A DNA stretch of 64,000 bases, taken from NCBI GenBank assembly GCA_030432755.1, contig JAUILZ010000016.1:21690-85689 (forward strand), given 5' to 3'. Below the pieces are notes generated by a model. That model was given only the letters and a program-made list of their open reading frames with translations, ran no database searches and was not told the DNA's origin. Both the position numbers and the translations under genes were made by a program. Of the stretch, positions 19,835 through 29,731 are shown piece by piece; the stretch's first letter is position 1; every line of letters starts with the position of its first letter. This DNA is from Gammaproteobacteria bacterium (GTDB lineage Bacteria; Pseudomonadota; Gammaproteobacteria; Arenicellales; Poriferihabitantaceae).

Positions 19835-19850
19835 TGCAAGTCTCGTGCCA
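19835..19850 (-). promoter_or_regulatory. Sigma-54 (-24/-12) promoter of amtB
   Basis: On the minus strand the sequence is TGGCACGAGACTTGCA, an exact match to TGGCACG-N4-TTGCA. It lies 36 bases upstream of the amtB ATG, which leaves a leader of about 24 bases. A clear NtrC enhancer pair is not visible upstream. Confidence 0.93.
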
Positions 19851-20036
19851 TTTCCTGCACTGAAACTTTCATTCCTGATTTCAAGCAGTTACCACCGTCG
19901 CGTCCGCGGTGAAATTTCAGCTCAGGAAAACTTTGCCCCAGCGCGGTGCGGGGATGCACCGGAATCAGGCCCTGTCCGGGCGCTCCTGCCCGGCAGGCTC
20001 ACGCGCCGTCCGGGGGCGCATTCCGGGGATGTCGCG

Positions 20037-20042
20037 TACAAT
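20037..20042 (+). promoter_or_regulatory. Likely -10 element of the SDR gene
   Basis: TACAAT lies 33 bases upstream of the ATG at 20075. The -35 region is not clear. Confidence 0.35.
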
Positions 20043-20074
20043 CTGGCGCCCATTTCAGTGATCCTGTCCACGCC

Positions 20075-20779
20075 ATGTCCCGTTTCCAGAACAAGAAAGC
20101 CCTCGTCCTCGGTGGAACCTCCGGCATAGGCCTCGCCGTCTCGCGCAAGCTCGCGGATGCCGGGGCGGAAGTGATCGCGGTCAGCCGCCGCGGCGCCATA
20201 GAAGGCGATGCCGCCGGCATCCAGGTCGATTCCTGCGACGTACTCGACCGCAAGGGACTCGCCGAACTGTTCGACCGCCATGGACCGCTCGATTACCTGG
20301 TCTGCGCGGCGACCGGCGGGGCGCGCGCCCGCGGTCCCTTTCTCGATATGGACCTGGACGCCTTCCAGGGATCCTTCGCAAAGCTCTGGGGTTATACCAA
20401 TGCGGTCCATGCCGGTGTCCCGCACCTGAAGGCTGACGGCGCCGTCGTTCTCGTCAGTGGATCGCCCGCGCGCAGGTGCAGGCCCGGGATGCTGGCGATT
20501 TCCACGGTGGGCAATGCGGTGGAGGGGTTTGCGCGCGCGCTGGCGCCGGAGATCGCGCCGAAGCGCATCAACGTGGTATCACCGGGCATCATCGACACCC
20601 CGATGTTTCCCGTCAGTGGCAAGGAGCGCGAGGAGACCCTCAGTAACATGACGGGCAGTCACCTGATTCCGCGCGCGGGTCAGCCCGAAGAGGTGGCCGA
20701 GGGCATCCTGTTCGTGCTCGGTAACGAGTTCGTCACCGGCACCACGGTGGACGTCGACGGCGGCGCGCTCCTGTCCTAG
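20075..20779 (+). CDS. Short-chain dehydrogenase/reductase-like protein without the catalytic Tyr-Lys
   Basis: 234 residues with a Rossmann fold. GGTSGIG (13-19) binds NAD(P), the NNAG-equivalent is CAATGG, and the C-terminal VTGTTVDVDGG is typical of SDRs. The serine region is present (VLVSGS). At the YxxxK position, however, the sequence reads ISTVG (142-146), so the catalytic tyrosine and lysine are missing. Such members are known among SDR-like proteins and may bind rather than reduce their ligand, or use another proton donor. Start at 20075 gives the family N-terminus. Confidence 0.85.
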   Translation: MSRFQNKKALVLGGTSGIGLAVSRKLADAGAEVIAVSRRGAIEGDAAGIQVDSCDVLDRKGLAELFDRHGPLDYLVCAATGGARARGPFLDMDLDAFQGSFAKLWGYTNAVHAGVPHLKADGAVVLVSGSPARRCRPGMLAISTVGNAVEGFARALAPEIAPKRINVVSPGIIDTPMFPVSGKEREETLSNMTGSHLIPRAGQPEEVAEGILFVLGNEFVTGTTVDVDGGALLS

Positions 20780-20782
20780 AGC

Positions 20783-21679
20783 CTAACCTGCGGTCACCCG
20801 GCGCCGCTCACGGAACCAGATCACCAGGCCGGCGACGATTACCACCGCCGCGCCGGCGATGGTCCACCCATCGGGGGGCTGGTGGAACACCAGGTAGCTG
20901 GAGCACGTCATCCAGATAATGAAGCTGTAGCTGAACGGAGTCAGCATGCTGGCCTCGGCGAAACCGTGGGCGCGGGTGATGCATTCGTGGCCGAGCCAGC
21001 CGAAGAACGGCGTCAGCAGCAACACCAGCCACTGTCCCACCGACTCCGGGGTCTGCCATAGCCAGATGCCCAGCGGCATCAGGCCGAGCGTGCCGATCAG
21101 GCCGGCGTAGAACTGCATCGTCTGGGTCGCGACTACGCCGGAGAGCTTTCGCGTCAGCAGGGTATAGAACGCGAACAGGGTGACATTGCCAAGTGACAGG
21201 AACACCGCCGGGTGGAACTCGGCGTCGAACGGCCGGATGGCGATAAGGATGCCGATGAAGCCGGCGATGATGGCGGACCAGCGCCAGATGCCCACCCGCT
21301 CACCGAGGAACACCCCCGACAGCGCGCAGACGAGGATGGGCACCGAGAACATGATGGTGGAAGTCAACGTCAGCGGCAGGTAGCGGAGCGCCATGAAATT
21401 GAGCACGGTGGTCAGCATCAGGAGCACGCCGCGCAGGATCACCAGCCCCGGCCGCGCGGTACGAAACCGGGCGGGCGTGAATCCGCCGCGGGCGATGAGC
21501 ACGAGCGAGATGAGGAAATGCCCGGCGTAGCGAATGAACGAGACCTGCAGCGCCGAGTAACCCGCGACCACCAGCCACTTGGCGCTCGAATCCAGCAGCG
21601 TGAACATCAGGTAGGTCAGGCACATCAGGAGGATGCCCAGCAGCGGGCGGTCGCTGTTGGGCGTGGCGACGAGGGACAT
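20783..21679 (-). CDS. EamA/DMT family transporter
   Basis: 298 residues with ten predicted membrane helices in two EamA repeats (about 12-140 and 155-290). Drug/metabolite transporter family; substrate unknown, commonly amino acids, sugars or other small metabolites. It is convergent with the SDR gene, with stop codons only a few bases apart. The ATG at 21679 gives a short cytoplasmic N-terminus before the first helix. Confidence 0.88.
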   Translation of the reverse strand: MSLVATPNSDRPLLGILLMCLTYLMFTLLDSSAKWLVVAGYSALQVSFIRYAGHFLISLVLIARGGFTPARFRTARPGLVILRGVLLMLTTVLNFMALRYLPLTLTSTIMFSVPILVCALSGVFLGERVGIWRWSAIIAGFIGILIAIRPFDAEFHPAVFLSLGNVTLFAFYTLLTRKLSGVVATQTMQFYAGLIGTLGLMPLGIWLWQTPESVGQWLVLLLTPFFGWLGHECITRAHGFAEASMLTPFSYSFIIWMTCSSYLVFHQPPDGWTIAGAAVVIVAGLVIWFRERRRVTAG

Positions 21680-21777
21680 GGAACGACGCGGCGTATAAAA
21701 GGAGGCGCCCGATTCTAACCGGGCGTCAGCAATTGTTGCCGTTTCGATTTTGTCCGCAAACGCCGATTCAGATCGAG

Positions 21778-21797
21778 ATTCCAGCGAAAGCTGGAAT
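21778..21797. repeat. REP-like palindrome, copy 1
   Basis: ATTCCAGC-GAAA-GCTGGAAT is a perfect eight-base stem. With its flanks it matches, in inverted orientation, the element at 37946-37965 over about 31 bases with two differences, so it is a dispersed repeat. Confidence 0.8.
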
Positions 21798-21853
21798 CCA
21801 TCTTGCAACCAGGGACACCGCCACGTGGACGTCAGCGACGGCGCCCGGGCTCG

Positions 21854-22762
21854 TTACGCGGCTCGCTTTTTCCCGGCAAGAAAACGCAGAATCTCCCGGT
21901 TGACGCGCAGGTAGCCCTGGCCCACGTGGCGCAGGTTGTCCGCAATACGGGCGTTGGCCTCTGCCAGCCGATGGAACGGAATACCGGCATAGGCATGATG
22001 CGCGGTGTGGAAGTTCATGTTCCAGCAGAGCCGGCGCATCAGCGGATTGGTGAACGTGGTGCGGGTGTTGTCGAACATGTCTGGCACCTCGGGGCAGCCG
22101 GTATGTTCCGCCAGCAGGAAGCAGCGCAGCAGCGGCTGCGCCGCCAGCACGGGCAAGACCCAGTACCACCAGAGCAGCGTCGACCCCATGGCGAGGGATG
22201 CCAGCAGCATCGTGACATAAACCAGCAGATAGATTCGCGCCTCCAGTATCACATCGCCGCGTCGCGATGGCGGGACGAAGTCCTCCACCCGGCCGGCAGC
22301 ATTGCGCACAAGCGCCCGTCCCTGGGCGATCCAGTAAGGAATCCCGCTCACATGACAGGCGTATTGCCAGGCCCCGCGGGGCTTTGGCGTAGCCAGTTCC
22401 GGGTCCTGTTCCGGCAACTGCGTATGGCGATGGTGCGCGAGATGAAACGCGCGGAAATAGCGTGGCGGCAACAACAGAACCAGACCACACAAGTAGCTCG
22501 TCACGCGGTTCAGCACCCGGCTGGCGAACGCGGTTTCGTGGATCACCTCGTGCAGCGGGCAGAAGAGAAAGACCAGCAGCACCGCATAGCCTGCCCAGGC
22601 AACCGCGGCGAAGGGCTGCGGCAACAACGCGGCGCCGAATCCGCAAGCCATCAGCAAACCGAGATGAATGGCCAGCGCGCGCAGCCCGGGCGCATCGGCA
22701 CGCTCGACGAGTCGCTGCAATGTCTCGGGATCCAGCAGATCGGTACGACGGGTGCGGGTCAT
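21854..22762 (-). CDS. Fatty acid desaturase family protein
   Basis: Membrane di-iron enzyme of 302 residues. The three histidine boxes are HEVIHETAF, HLAHHRHT and HTAHHAYAG with a further FH. Four hydrophobic spans are visible. It probably desaturates or hydroxylates a lipid or carotenoid-like substrate; electron donor and substrate are unknown. Its ATG overlaps the stop of the EamA gene (ATGA), so it is the last gene of a coupled YcaQ-EamA-desaturase operon. Confidence 0.88.
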   Translation of the reverse strand: MTRTRRTDLLDPETLQRLVERADAPGLRALAIHLGLLMACGFGAALLPQPFAAVAWAGYAVLLVFLFCPLHEVIHETAFASRVLNRVTSYLCGLVLLLPPRYFRAFHLAHHRHTQLPEQDPELATPKPRGAWQYACHVSGIPYWIAQGRALVRNAAGRVEDFVPPSRRGDVILEARIYLLVYVTMLLASLAMGSTLLWWYWVLPVLAAQPLLRCFLLAEHTGCPEVPDMFDNTRTTFTNPLMRRLCWNMNFHTAHHAYAGIPFHRLAEANARIADNLRHVGQGYLRVNREILRFLAGKKRAA

Positions 22763-23664
22763 GTCGCGGGGTCTCCGCGCCCCGGTAGCGTCACGGCATA
22801 GGCGTTCCGCTCTTCGCGCAGCCCGAGGAACGTGTTCACTGCCAGGGTCACCAGGACGATGGCGCCGCCGATGAGCGAATAGCTGCCCGGGTTTTCGCCC
22901 ACCGCGAGCCAGACCCAGATTGGCCCGAGCACGGTTTCCAGCAACATCATGAGCCCTACCTCGGGCGCCGGCAGGTAGCGCGGGCCGAGGTACATGAGCG
23001 CGTTGGCCACGGGCAGCATGACCAGGCCCATGACCATGAGCCAGGCGAGGTCATTGTTGGAGGTCTCCGCGGGCACCACCCAGTGCGACAGCGCCAGGGC
23101 GGTGAAGATGCCGCCGAGGCCCAGGGCCGGCAGGACGTCGCGCTTGCGCGCCGCGCGGATGAGGGAAAACTGGGTGGCGAGGATGCCCGCCGCGGCCAGG
23201 CCGGCGAGATCGCCGAGCCACGCACCCGTATAACCGACGCTCCCGCGGGTGATTACGACTATGCCGACAATGACCATGACCATGGCGAACCAGGTGCGTG
23301 CCGGCACTCGCTCGGAGAGGAACAACCACGCAATCACCGCGGCCCAGATGGGCGTGGTGCTGAGCATGAACAGCGTGTTCGCCACCGAGGTATGGGTAAT
23401 GGAATAAATGAAGCAGGTGTTGCCGAGGCCATAGCAGAGCATGATGCCGTACTCCGCGGTGGAGAACTTGCCGAGGTAGGCGAACAACCGCCCACGATAG
23501 CGGAGTGCGACGTAAAGCATCATCATAAGGCCGTAAAACAGGCCACGCCAGAAGGTAATGGTAAGCGCGTCCGCGCTGATCAACCGGGTCAGCAGGCCGT
23601 CGGGACTGATCGCCAGTACCCCGAACATGGTAATGAGATAACCCTGGGCGCGCTCGGAGATCAC
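22759..23664 (-). CDS. EamA/DMT family transporter
   Basis: 301 residues, ten predicted membrane helices in two EamA repeats. It begins at a GTG that overlaps the upstream stop (GTGA), which is preferred to the longer frame with no start signal. It lies between a DNA glycosylase-like gene and a desaturase in a tightly coupled operon. Substrate unknown. It is not a close copy of the EamA protein at 20783-21679. Confidence 0.87.
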   Translation of the reverse strand: MISERAQGYLITMFGVLAISPDGLLTRLISADALTITFWRGLFYGLMMMLYVALRYRGRLFAYLGKFSTAEYGIMLCYGLGNTCFIYSITHTSVANTLFMLSTTPIWAAVIAWLFLSERVPARTWFAMVMVIVGIVVITRGSVGYTGAWLGDLAGLAAAGILATQFSLIRAARKRDVLPALGLGGIFTALALSHWVVPAETSNNDLAWLMVMGLVMLPVANALMYLGPRYLPAPEVGLMMLLETVLGPIWVWLAVGENPGSYSLIGGAIVLVTLAVNTFLGLREERNAYAVTLPGRGDPAT

Positions 23665-24869
23665 GCGGCGTGTTCCAGGTGTTCCGCCAGGGCCGCGGCC
23701 AGTTGCCGGTCTTCGATTTCCGAGACGTTCACCGCCGCGCATCCGTTGAACGCGGCGAATGACGACAGTTCCGTGGCGAACGCCATAGCGAAGCGATCCC
23801 GCGCACGCAGGTTCGACTCCAGCGCCAGGCTGCGCACGGCGAGCACGCCCTGTTCACGATGCGCCTTCAGATCGGTGCGCGCCACCAGTCTGCCGCGCCA
23901 CAGCACGGGGAGCACGAAGTAGCCGTGCACCCGCTTTTGCGCGGGGACGTAGCATTCGATCTGGTAATTGAAGTCGAACAGGTCCTTGAGGCGACGCCGC
24001 TGGATCACGAGGTTATCGAACGGCGACAGCAGCCGCGCGCGCTCCCTGGGCAGGGACTTCTCCAGCCGTTCCAGCGAGCCAGGCACTATCAGCCAGTCCT
24101 GGTCTCGCACCCGCGCTTCCATCAGTTCTCCATCGGCAAGCATGTCTCGTACCACCTGCTCCACCGGGCCGCGCATGCCCTTCCTGAGATGAACGAATTC
24201 CGGAACGCGGCCTAGGCCATGGGCGCGCAGGAACGAGGTCACCAGGTAACGCGCATAGTCCATGTCATCCGGCGGCGTGGTATCCACGGATGCCGGAAGC
24301 ACGCGCTCGGTGAGGTCGTAGACCTTGTTGAATCCCTCGCGCCGCACCGCCATGATCCGCCCCTCGATAAAGAGCTGTTCGAGCGCGCGCTTGGCCGGCT
24401 TCCAGTCCCACATCTCGCGCCGGCGCGGATCCGGATCCTCGAAGTCACGCGACATCAGTGGGCCCTCCGCACGGAGGCGATCCAGCACCTGCCGGATGAC
24501 GCGCTGGTCCCGCTTGAACCAGCGGCCTGGGCCTTTCCGTTCCGCGAGCATCCGTGGCAAGGCAAAACGGTAATCCGACATCGGCAGCCAGGCGGCGGCG
24601 TGGGACCAGTACTCGAACACCTCGCCGTCCGCCACGAGGCGGTCGAGATGGGCCTGGCGGTAGCGTGGATTGCGGATCCAGAGGGTGTGGTGATGGGCGC
24701 GCTCGATCACCGAGATGGTGTCGATCTGCACGTAACCGAGATGGCGAATCGCTTCGAGCGTGGCGTCGATGGCGCGTCCGTTGCGGCGCGGCGTCAGCAC
24801 GCCCTGGCTCAGCAGGGTGAGCTTGCGGGCTTCATCGGGTGAGAGGGATATCGGTGGGCTGACGGACAC
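23661..24869 (-). CDS. ycaQ: YcaQ-type winged-helix DNA glycosylase
   Basis: 402 residues, close to E. coli YcaQ (AlkX, about 410), which removes interstrand crosslinks and N7-alkylguanine from DNA. The N-terminal VQIDTISVIERAHHH carries the family's QxD catalytic motif. Several winged-helix units follow (HTH_42 family). First gene of an operon with an EamA transporter and a desaturase. Function is assigned by family. Confidence 0.87.
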   Translation of the reverse strand: MSVSPPISLSPDEARKLTLLSQGVLTPRRNGRAIDATLEAIRHLGYVQIDTISVIERAHHHTLWIRNPRYRQAHLDRLVADGEVFEYWSHAAAWLPMSDYRFALPRMLAERKGPGRWFKRDQRVIRQVLDRLRAEGPLMSRDFEDPDPRRREMWDWKPAKRALEQLFIEGRIMAVRREGFNKVYDLTERVLPASVDTTPPDDMDYARYLVTSFLRAHGLGRVPEFVHLRKGMRGPVEQVVRDMLADGELMEARVRDQDWLIVPGSLERLEKSLPRERARLLSPFDNLVIQRRRLKDLFDFNYQIECYVPAQKRVHGYFVLPVLWRGRLVARTDLKAHREQGVLAVRSLALESNLRARDRFAMAFATELSSFAAFNGCAAVNVSEIEDRQLAAALAEHLEHAA

Positions 24870-25351
24870 GGCGCGGCGACATTCGACGGAGCGCCGATTG
24901 TAGCCTCATCGGGTCGCCCGGCCCGTATCTTCCCCCTGGTTCCCGGACCCGGATATGGAACCCCGGAGTTTGCCGTGATCGGCCCGGCCACTGTGTCCGC
25001 GTCTCGCGTAGTTATCCGGCGCCAGGTCACCGCGCCAGCGGCTTGTTGGCACGAACTGCATATCCGCTATGTTGAAATCCCTTGTCGCAGCGTGTTCAAA
25101 TGTTTGATGAATGGGCAGTGGCGCAAGGTGTCATGGAGAAGCAGGCACGTATTGGCAACTCGACGCGGAACGTTCCGTTAGAAGCCGGGAATTGGTGGCA
25201 TGGAACGCGCGCCATTACAGGATGCGACCCCGCTTCAGTCAGTTTCCCGGTCCCGACAGCCGGCGCATCCATGGCCCACAGCGGGATTCCGTAGCAGAAC
25301 CGGGCTGGAATACCCGCCGTGCTGACTTCGAACCTGCTAAGGATGAAACAG
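24870..25351. other. Intergenic region upstream of the DUF3604-sulfatase cluster
   Basis: 482 bases between divergent genes, somewhat richer in A and T around 25060-25140. Short open frames are present but none has a ribosome site or recognisable product. It presumably carries the promoter of the sulfatase cluster; I could not pick out a convincing regulator site. Confidence 0.5.
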
Positions 25352-27292
25352 ATGAAAACGAACAAGAAACTCGCCACCATCGTATCCACTACCGCCTTCC
25401 TTCTCGCGTTTCCCGCGCTCGGTCAGGACGCCGCCGGTGTCAAGGCCGAGGCCCTGAAGGGGCGCCCCTATTCTCCCTACGTCGACCGGGCCTTTCCCAC
25501 CGAGGTCTATTTCGGCGACACCCACGTGCACACCGGCCTGTCCGCCGACGCCGGCGGCTCCGGCACCACCCTGATGCCGCGCGACGCCTACCGCTATGCC
25601 CGCGGCGACCAGATCATTTCCAACACCGGGCAGCCGGTGAAGATCCGCGCGCCGCTGGACTTCTACCTGGTCAGCGATCACTCCGATGGCCTCGGGGTGA
25701 TCATCGACATCATGAAAGGTGCCCCGGAGATCCTGGCCGATCCCGACGGCAAGCAATTCCACGAGGACTTCGCGGCCGGGGGCAAGACCGCGGCTGACGC
25801 GATGTTCCGCCTGATCGCGCAATTTTCCCAGGGCGAACTCTCCGAGACGCTGAACTACCAGCCCGGCAACCCGTCCTTCCGCCGTGTCTGGGACGATACC
25901 GTCCGCGCCGCCGAGGAATACTACGAACCCGGCGTGTTCACCACCTTCATCGCCTTCGAGTGGACCTCCCTGGTCGCGGGCAACAACCTGCACCGCAACG
26001 TGATCTTCCGTGACGGCCCGGAACGCGCCGGACAGGTGGAGCCCTACACCACCACCCCGCCCATCGGCTCGCCCAATCCGCGCGACCTGTGGAAGTGGCT
26101 GCAGAACTACGAGGACAAGACCGGCGGCGACGTTCTCGCCATTCCCCATAACGGCAACCTGTCGAACGGGATGATGTTCGCGCTTTCAGACGACTTCGAC
26201 GACGGTGCCCAGTTCGATGCCGACTATGCGAAAACCCGGCAGAAGTGGGAGCGGATCTACGAGGTCACCCAGATGAAGGGCGACGGTGAAACCCATCCCG
26301 CGCTTTCTCCCGACGACGAGTTCGCCGATTTCGAAACCTGGGACGTGGCCAACCTCGATTTCTCCGCGGCCGTCGAAAAGAACATGCTACCGGGTAGCTA
26401 CGGGCGCACCGCCCTGAAAAACGGGTTGATGCTGGAATCGCAGATCGGGGTGAATCCGTTCAAGTTTGGCATGGTCGGTGGCGCTGACACCCATGTCGGC
26501 TTCTCCAGCGAGGACGAGGACAACTTCTTCGGCAAGTACACCAGTTACGAACCCTCCCCGGAGCGCCTGATCAAGGACGGGGAACTGCACGTGGCCGGCA
26601 CCAGCGCGGACGGCAGCCTGAAGATCGAGACCTGGCAGTACGTCACCTCGGGGGTTACCGCCATCTGGGCCACCGAGAACACCCGCGGCGCGCTGTTCGA
26701 CGCCATGGAACGACGTGAAGTCTACGCCACCACCGGGCCGCGCATGCGGGTGCGTTTCTTCGGTGGCTGGGACTTCGAAGAAAACGACGCTCATTACCGG
26801 GACCTGGCCCGCATTGGTTACAGCAAGGGCGTACCCATGGGCTCGGACCTCACCGATCGCTCCGGGGACAAGGCACCGAGCTTCCTTGTCTACGCCCTGC
26901 GCGACGCCACCGGCGCCAATCTCGACCGCGTCCAGGTCGTCAAGGGATGGCTCGACGCGGAGGGCAACCCGCAGGAAAAAGTCTATAATGTGGCCTGGTC
27001 CGACGACCGCGAAGCGGATGCCAACGGCAAGCTGCCGCCGGTGGGTGACACGGTGGATCTCAGCATCCCGAGCTGGACCAACACCATCGGCGCTTCCGAG
27101 CTCGGCACCGTGTGGACCGATCCCGACTTCGACCCCGCCCTCAAGGCCTTCTACTATGCCCGGGTACTCGAGATCCCCACCCCGCGATGGACCGCCTATG
27201 ACCGCGTGCGGTACAACCTCGAGCTACCCGAGGAAGTGCCACTCAAGCAACAGGAGCGCGCCTACACGTCGCCGATCTGGTATACGCCGTGA
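25352..27292 (+). CDS. Exported DUF3604 family protein
   Basis: 646 residues. A signal peptide (MKTNKKLATIVSTTAFLLAF..ALG) is followed by a DUF3604 domain over nearly the whole length. FGDTHVHTGLSAD and LVSDHSDGLG look like metal-binding motifs of a PHP-like phosphoesterase fold. The family has no established activity, and members are common in marine bacteria. The ATG at 25352 is chosen because AGGA lies eight bases upstream; another ATG nine bases earlier would also work. It is followed within 21 bases by a sulfatase gene, suggesting joint action on an extracellular or periplasmic substrate. Confidence 0.85.
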   Translation: MKTNKKLATIVSTTAFLLAFPALGQDAAGVKAEALKGRPYSPYVDRAFPTEVYFGDTHVHTGLSADAGGSGTTLMPRDAYRYARGDQIISNTGQPVKIRAPLDFYLVSDHSDGLGVIIDIMKGAPEILADPDGKQFHEDFAAGGKTAADAMFRLIAQFSQGELSETLNYQPGNPSFRRVWDDTVRAAEEYYEPGVFTTFIAFEWTSLVAGNNLHRNVIFRDGPERAGQVEPYTTTPPIGSPNPRDLWKWLQNYEDKTGGDVLAIPHNGNLSNGMMFALSDDFDDGAQFDADYAKTRQKWERIYEVTQMKGDGETHPALSPDDEFADFETWDVANLDFSAAVEKNMLPGSYGRTALKNGLMLESQIGVNPFKFGMVGGADTHVGFSSEDEDNFFGKYTSYEPSPERLIKDGELHVAGTSADGSLKIETWQYVTSGVTAIWATENTRGALFDAMERREVYATTGPRMRVRFFGGWDFEENDAHYRDLARIGYSKGVPMGSDLTDRSGDKAPSFLVYALRDATGANLDRVQVVKGWLDAEGNPQEKVYNVAWSDDREADANGKLPPVGDTVDLSIPSWTNTIGASELGTVWTDPDFDPALKAFYYARVLEIPTPRWTAYDRVRYNLELPEEVPLKQQERAYTSPIWYTP

Positions 27293-27313
27293 AGTGAGTC
27301 CCGCGGACAAGAC

Positions 27314-29668
27314 ATGAAGCTCGCGAATGCAATCACACTTCCGCAGACACTCGGCTTCGCGCTGATCCTGGGCCTGCTATCCGGGCCCGCCCAGGCGGCG
27401 GACTGGCCCGACAGAACCCATCTGCCGGAATCGCTGTCCGCCTTTGAAGGTCAGATCGGGAAAACTTACCAGGATGCAACGCCCAGCTGGCAAAAGCCCG
27501 TCTCGGCGCCGGAAGGTGCGCCCAATGTGGTTCTGATCTTGCTGGATGACGTCGGATTCGGCCAGGCAGGCACCTTCGGCGGGCAGATTCCGACGCCTTC
27601 ACTGGACCAACTGGCGGCCGAGGGCCTGAAGTACACACGGTTTCACACGACCGCGATCTGCGGGCCGACCCGCGCGGCGCTGCTGACCGGGCGGAACCAC
27701 CACTCGGTCGCCAACGGCTTCCTGATGGAGTGGGCGACGGGTTACCCCGGCTACTCCACCATGATTCCAAAAGAGACCGCCACCATCGGCAAGGTGCTGA
27801 AAGACAACGGCTACGCGACCTGGTGGTATGGCAAGAACCACAACACGCCCGGCTGGGAATCGACGATCGCGGGACCCTACGACCGCTGGCCCACGGGACT
27901 GGGGTTTGAATACTTCTACGGCTTTCTCGGTGGCGAAACCGACCAGTACTACCCGGTGCTGTTCGAGAACACGGTGCCCGTCGACCCGCCGGCCCTGCCG
28001 GAGGAAGGCTACCATCTGATGACGGACATGACCGATCGCGCCATCGAGCGCATGGAGGTCGCCAAGGCGGTTGCGCCCGAAAAGCCGTTCTTCATGTATT
28101 TCGCGCCCGGCGCCATGCACGCGCCGCACCAGGCGCCGGCCGAATGGCGCGAACCGTTCAAGGGCCAGTTCGACGACGGATGGGAGGTCTACCGGGAAAA
28201 GGTATTCCAGCGCCAGCTCGAGATGGGCATCATTCCCGAGGGAACCCTGCTCACGCCGCGTCCGGAATGGGTCGCCGAGTGGGCAACATTGAGCGAGACC
28301 CAGGTCAGGGTCTACACCACGTTGATGGAGAACTACGCGGGCTACATGGCCTTCACCGACCATGAAATCGGCCGCCTGCTCGACGCGGTCAAGCGGCTGC
28401 CGGACGCCGACAATACGATGGTGATCTACATCGTCGGCGACAACGGTACGGCCGCCGCGGGTGGCCCGGACGGAACCTTCAATGAAATCGCGGCGTTGAA
28501 TGGCATTCACACACCGCTGGAGGAACTGCTGCCGCATCTCGACGAGGTCGGGCAGCCCGGCACGGATCCACAATATCCGCTGGGCTGGGCCTGGGCCGGC
28601 AACGCGCCGTTCCAGTGGGTCAAGCAGGTGGCCTCGCACCTGGGCGGCAGTCGCAACCCGATGGTGGTGAGCTGGCCGGCGCGCATCGAGCCCGACGCCG
28701 ACCCGCGCGAGGCTTTTCTGCACGTCATCGACGTGATGCCGACAGTGCTGGACGCCGCGGGCCTGCCGATGCCCGAGACCGTGGACGGCGTCGCGCAGAA
28801 GCCGCTGGAAGGGGCGTCTTTCCTGGACAGTTTTACCGAACCGGGCTTCGCGGGCAGAAACTCCCAGTATTTCGAGGTCGTTTCCAACCGCTCCTATTAC
28901 GAAGATGGCTGGAAGGCAAACGCCCAGCATACGTTGCCCTGGGAACAACGGCTCGCGCCAGGCAACTGGGATGAAGACGAATGGGAGCTCTACTATCTAC
29001 CCGACGACTTCTCCGAGGCCGTAGATCTTGCCGGCGAGCACCCGGAGAAACTGGCCGAATTGAAGGCAAAGTTTGACCAGGCCGCGGAGAAGTTCGGCAT
29101 TTATCCCCTGGATGACCGCGCCGCGGCGCGCCTGTCCGTGGCAAAGCCGGGAGTGCCGGGCAGCGGGGAGGACACACGCGAATACATCTATCCCGCAGGC
29201 GCGACGCATATCCCCGAGTCGGCCGCGCCGCCGATGAAAAACCGGTCCTGGACCATGACGGCCATAATCACAGCTGACGGTTCCGGGACCGAGGGCGTCG
29301 TCATGGCCCTTGGAGGGCAGTCGGCCGGAATCACGCTGTATCTGGATGCCGGTGTTCCCGTTTTTACCTACAACTATTTCTATGACTACACCACGCTGAG
29401 GGGCACCGAGCCGCTCAATGGTGACGCCACCGTCATGGTCGATTTCGACTATGACGGTGGCGACAAGCCCGGCGCCGGGGCAACCGTATCGCTGTCGATT
29501 GACGGCAGCCAGGTCGCCCAAGAGAAGATGGCAGCCACGGTACCCGGTGGTTTCGGGATCGACACCTTTGGTATCGGCGCGGATACCGCGCAACCCGTGG
29601 TCCCGGACTATCAACCACCGTTCCGATTCACCGGCGCGATAGAGCAAGTCGCCATTGAGATCCGGTAG
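27314..29668 (+). CDS. Exported arylsulfatase-type sulfatase, copy 1
   Basis: 784 residues with a signal peptide (cleavage near QAA-DWP, residue 29). The sulfatase domain (about 70-580) contains the metal ligands LDDVGFGQ and the [11 protein letters not shown] motif, in which Cys116 is matured to formylglycine by a separate enzyme. A C-terminal beta-rich region of about 150 residues (from about 625) resembles a LamG-like or cap module. It hydrolyses a sulfate ester of unknown origin. It is closely similar to the next gene along its whole length, so the pair arose by tandem duplication. Confidence 0.92.
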   Translation: MKLANAITLPQTLGFALILGLLSGPAQAADWPDRTHLPESLSAFEGQIGKTYQDATPSWQKPVSAPEGAPNVVLILLDDVGFGQAGTFGGQIPTPSLDQLAAEGLKYTRFHTTAICGPTRAALLTGRNHHSVANGFLMEWATGYPGYSTMIPKETATIGKVLKDNGYATWWYGKNHNTPGWESTIAGPYDRWPTGLGFEYFYGFLGGETDQYYPVLFENTVPVDPPALPEEGYHLMTDMTDRAIERMEVAKAVAPEKPFFMYFAPGAMHAPHQAPAEWREPFKGQFDDGWEVYREKVFQRQLEMGIIPEGTLLTPRPEWVAEWATLSETQVRVYTTLMENYAGYMAFTDHEIGRLLDAVKRLPDADNTMVIYIVGDNGTAAAGGPDGTFNEIAALNGIHTPLEELLPHLDEVGQPGTDPQYPLGWAWAGNAPFQWVKQVASHLGGSRNPMVVSWPARIEPDADPREAFLHVIDVMPTVLDAAGLPMPETVDGVAQKPLEGASFLDSFTEPGFAGRNSQYFEVVSNRSYYEDGWKANAQHTLPWEQRLAPGNWDEDEWELYYLPDDFSEAVDLAGEHPEKLAELKAKFDQAAEKFGIYPLDDRAAARLSVAKPGVPGSGEDTREYIYPAGATHIPESAAPPMKNRSWTMTAIITADGSGTEGVVMALGGQSAGITLYLDAGVPVFTYNYFYDYTTLRGTEPLNGDATVMVDFDYDGGDKPGAGATVSLSIDGSQVAQEKMAATVPGGFGIDTFGIGADTAQPVVPDYQPPFRFTGAIEQVAIEIR

Positions 29669-29731
29669 CCGACGTCGGCAAATCCCTGGATTGGCAGGCA
29701 GCCCGGCGTCGATACATTGAAACCAGACTAA

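Noticed and set aside
25047..25062. TGGCACGAACTGCA resembling a sigma-54 promoter
   Set aside because: Spacing between the GG and GC elements is two bases short, which abolishes sigma-54 recognition.
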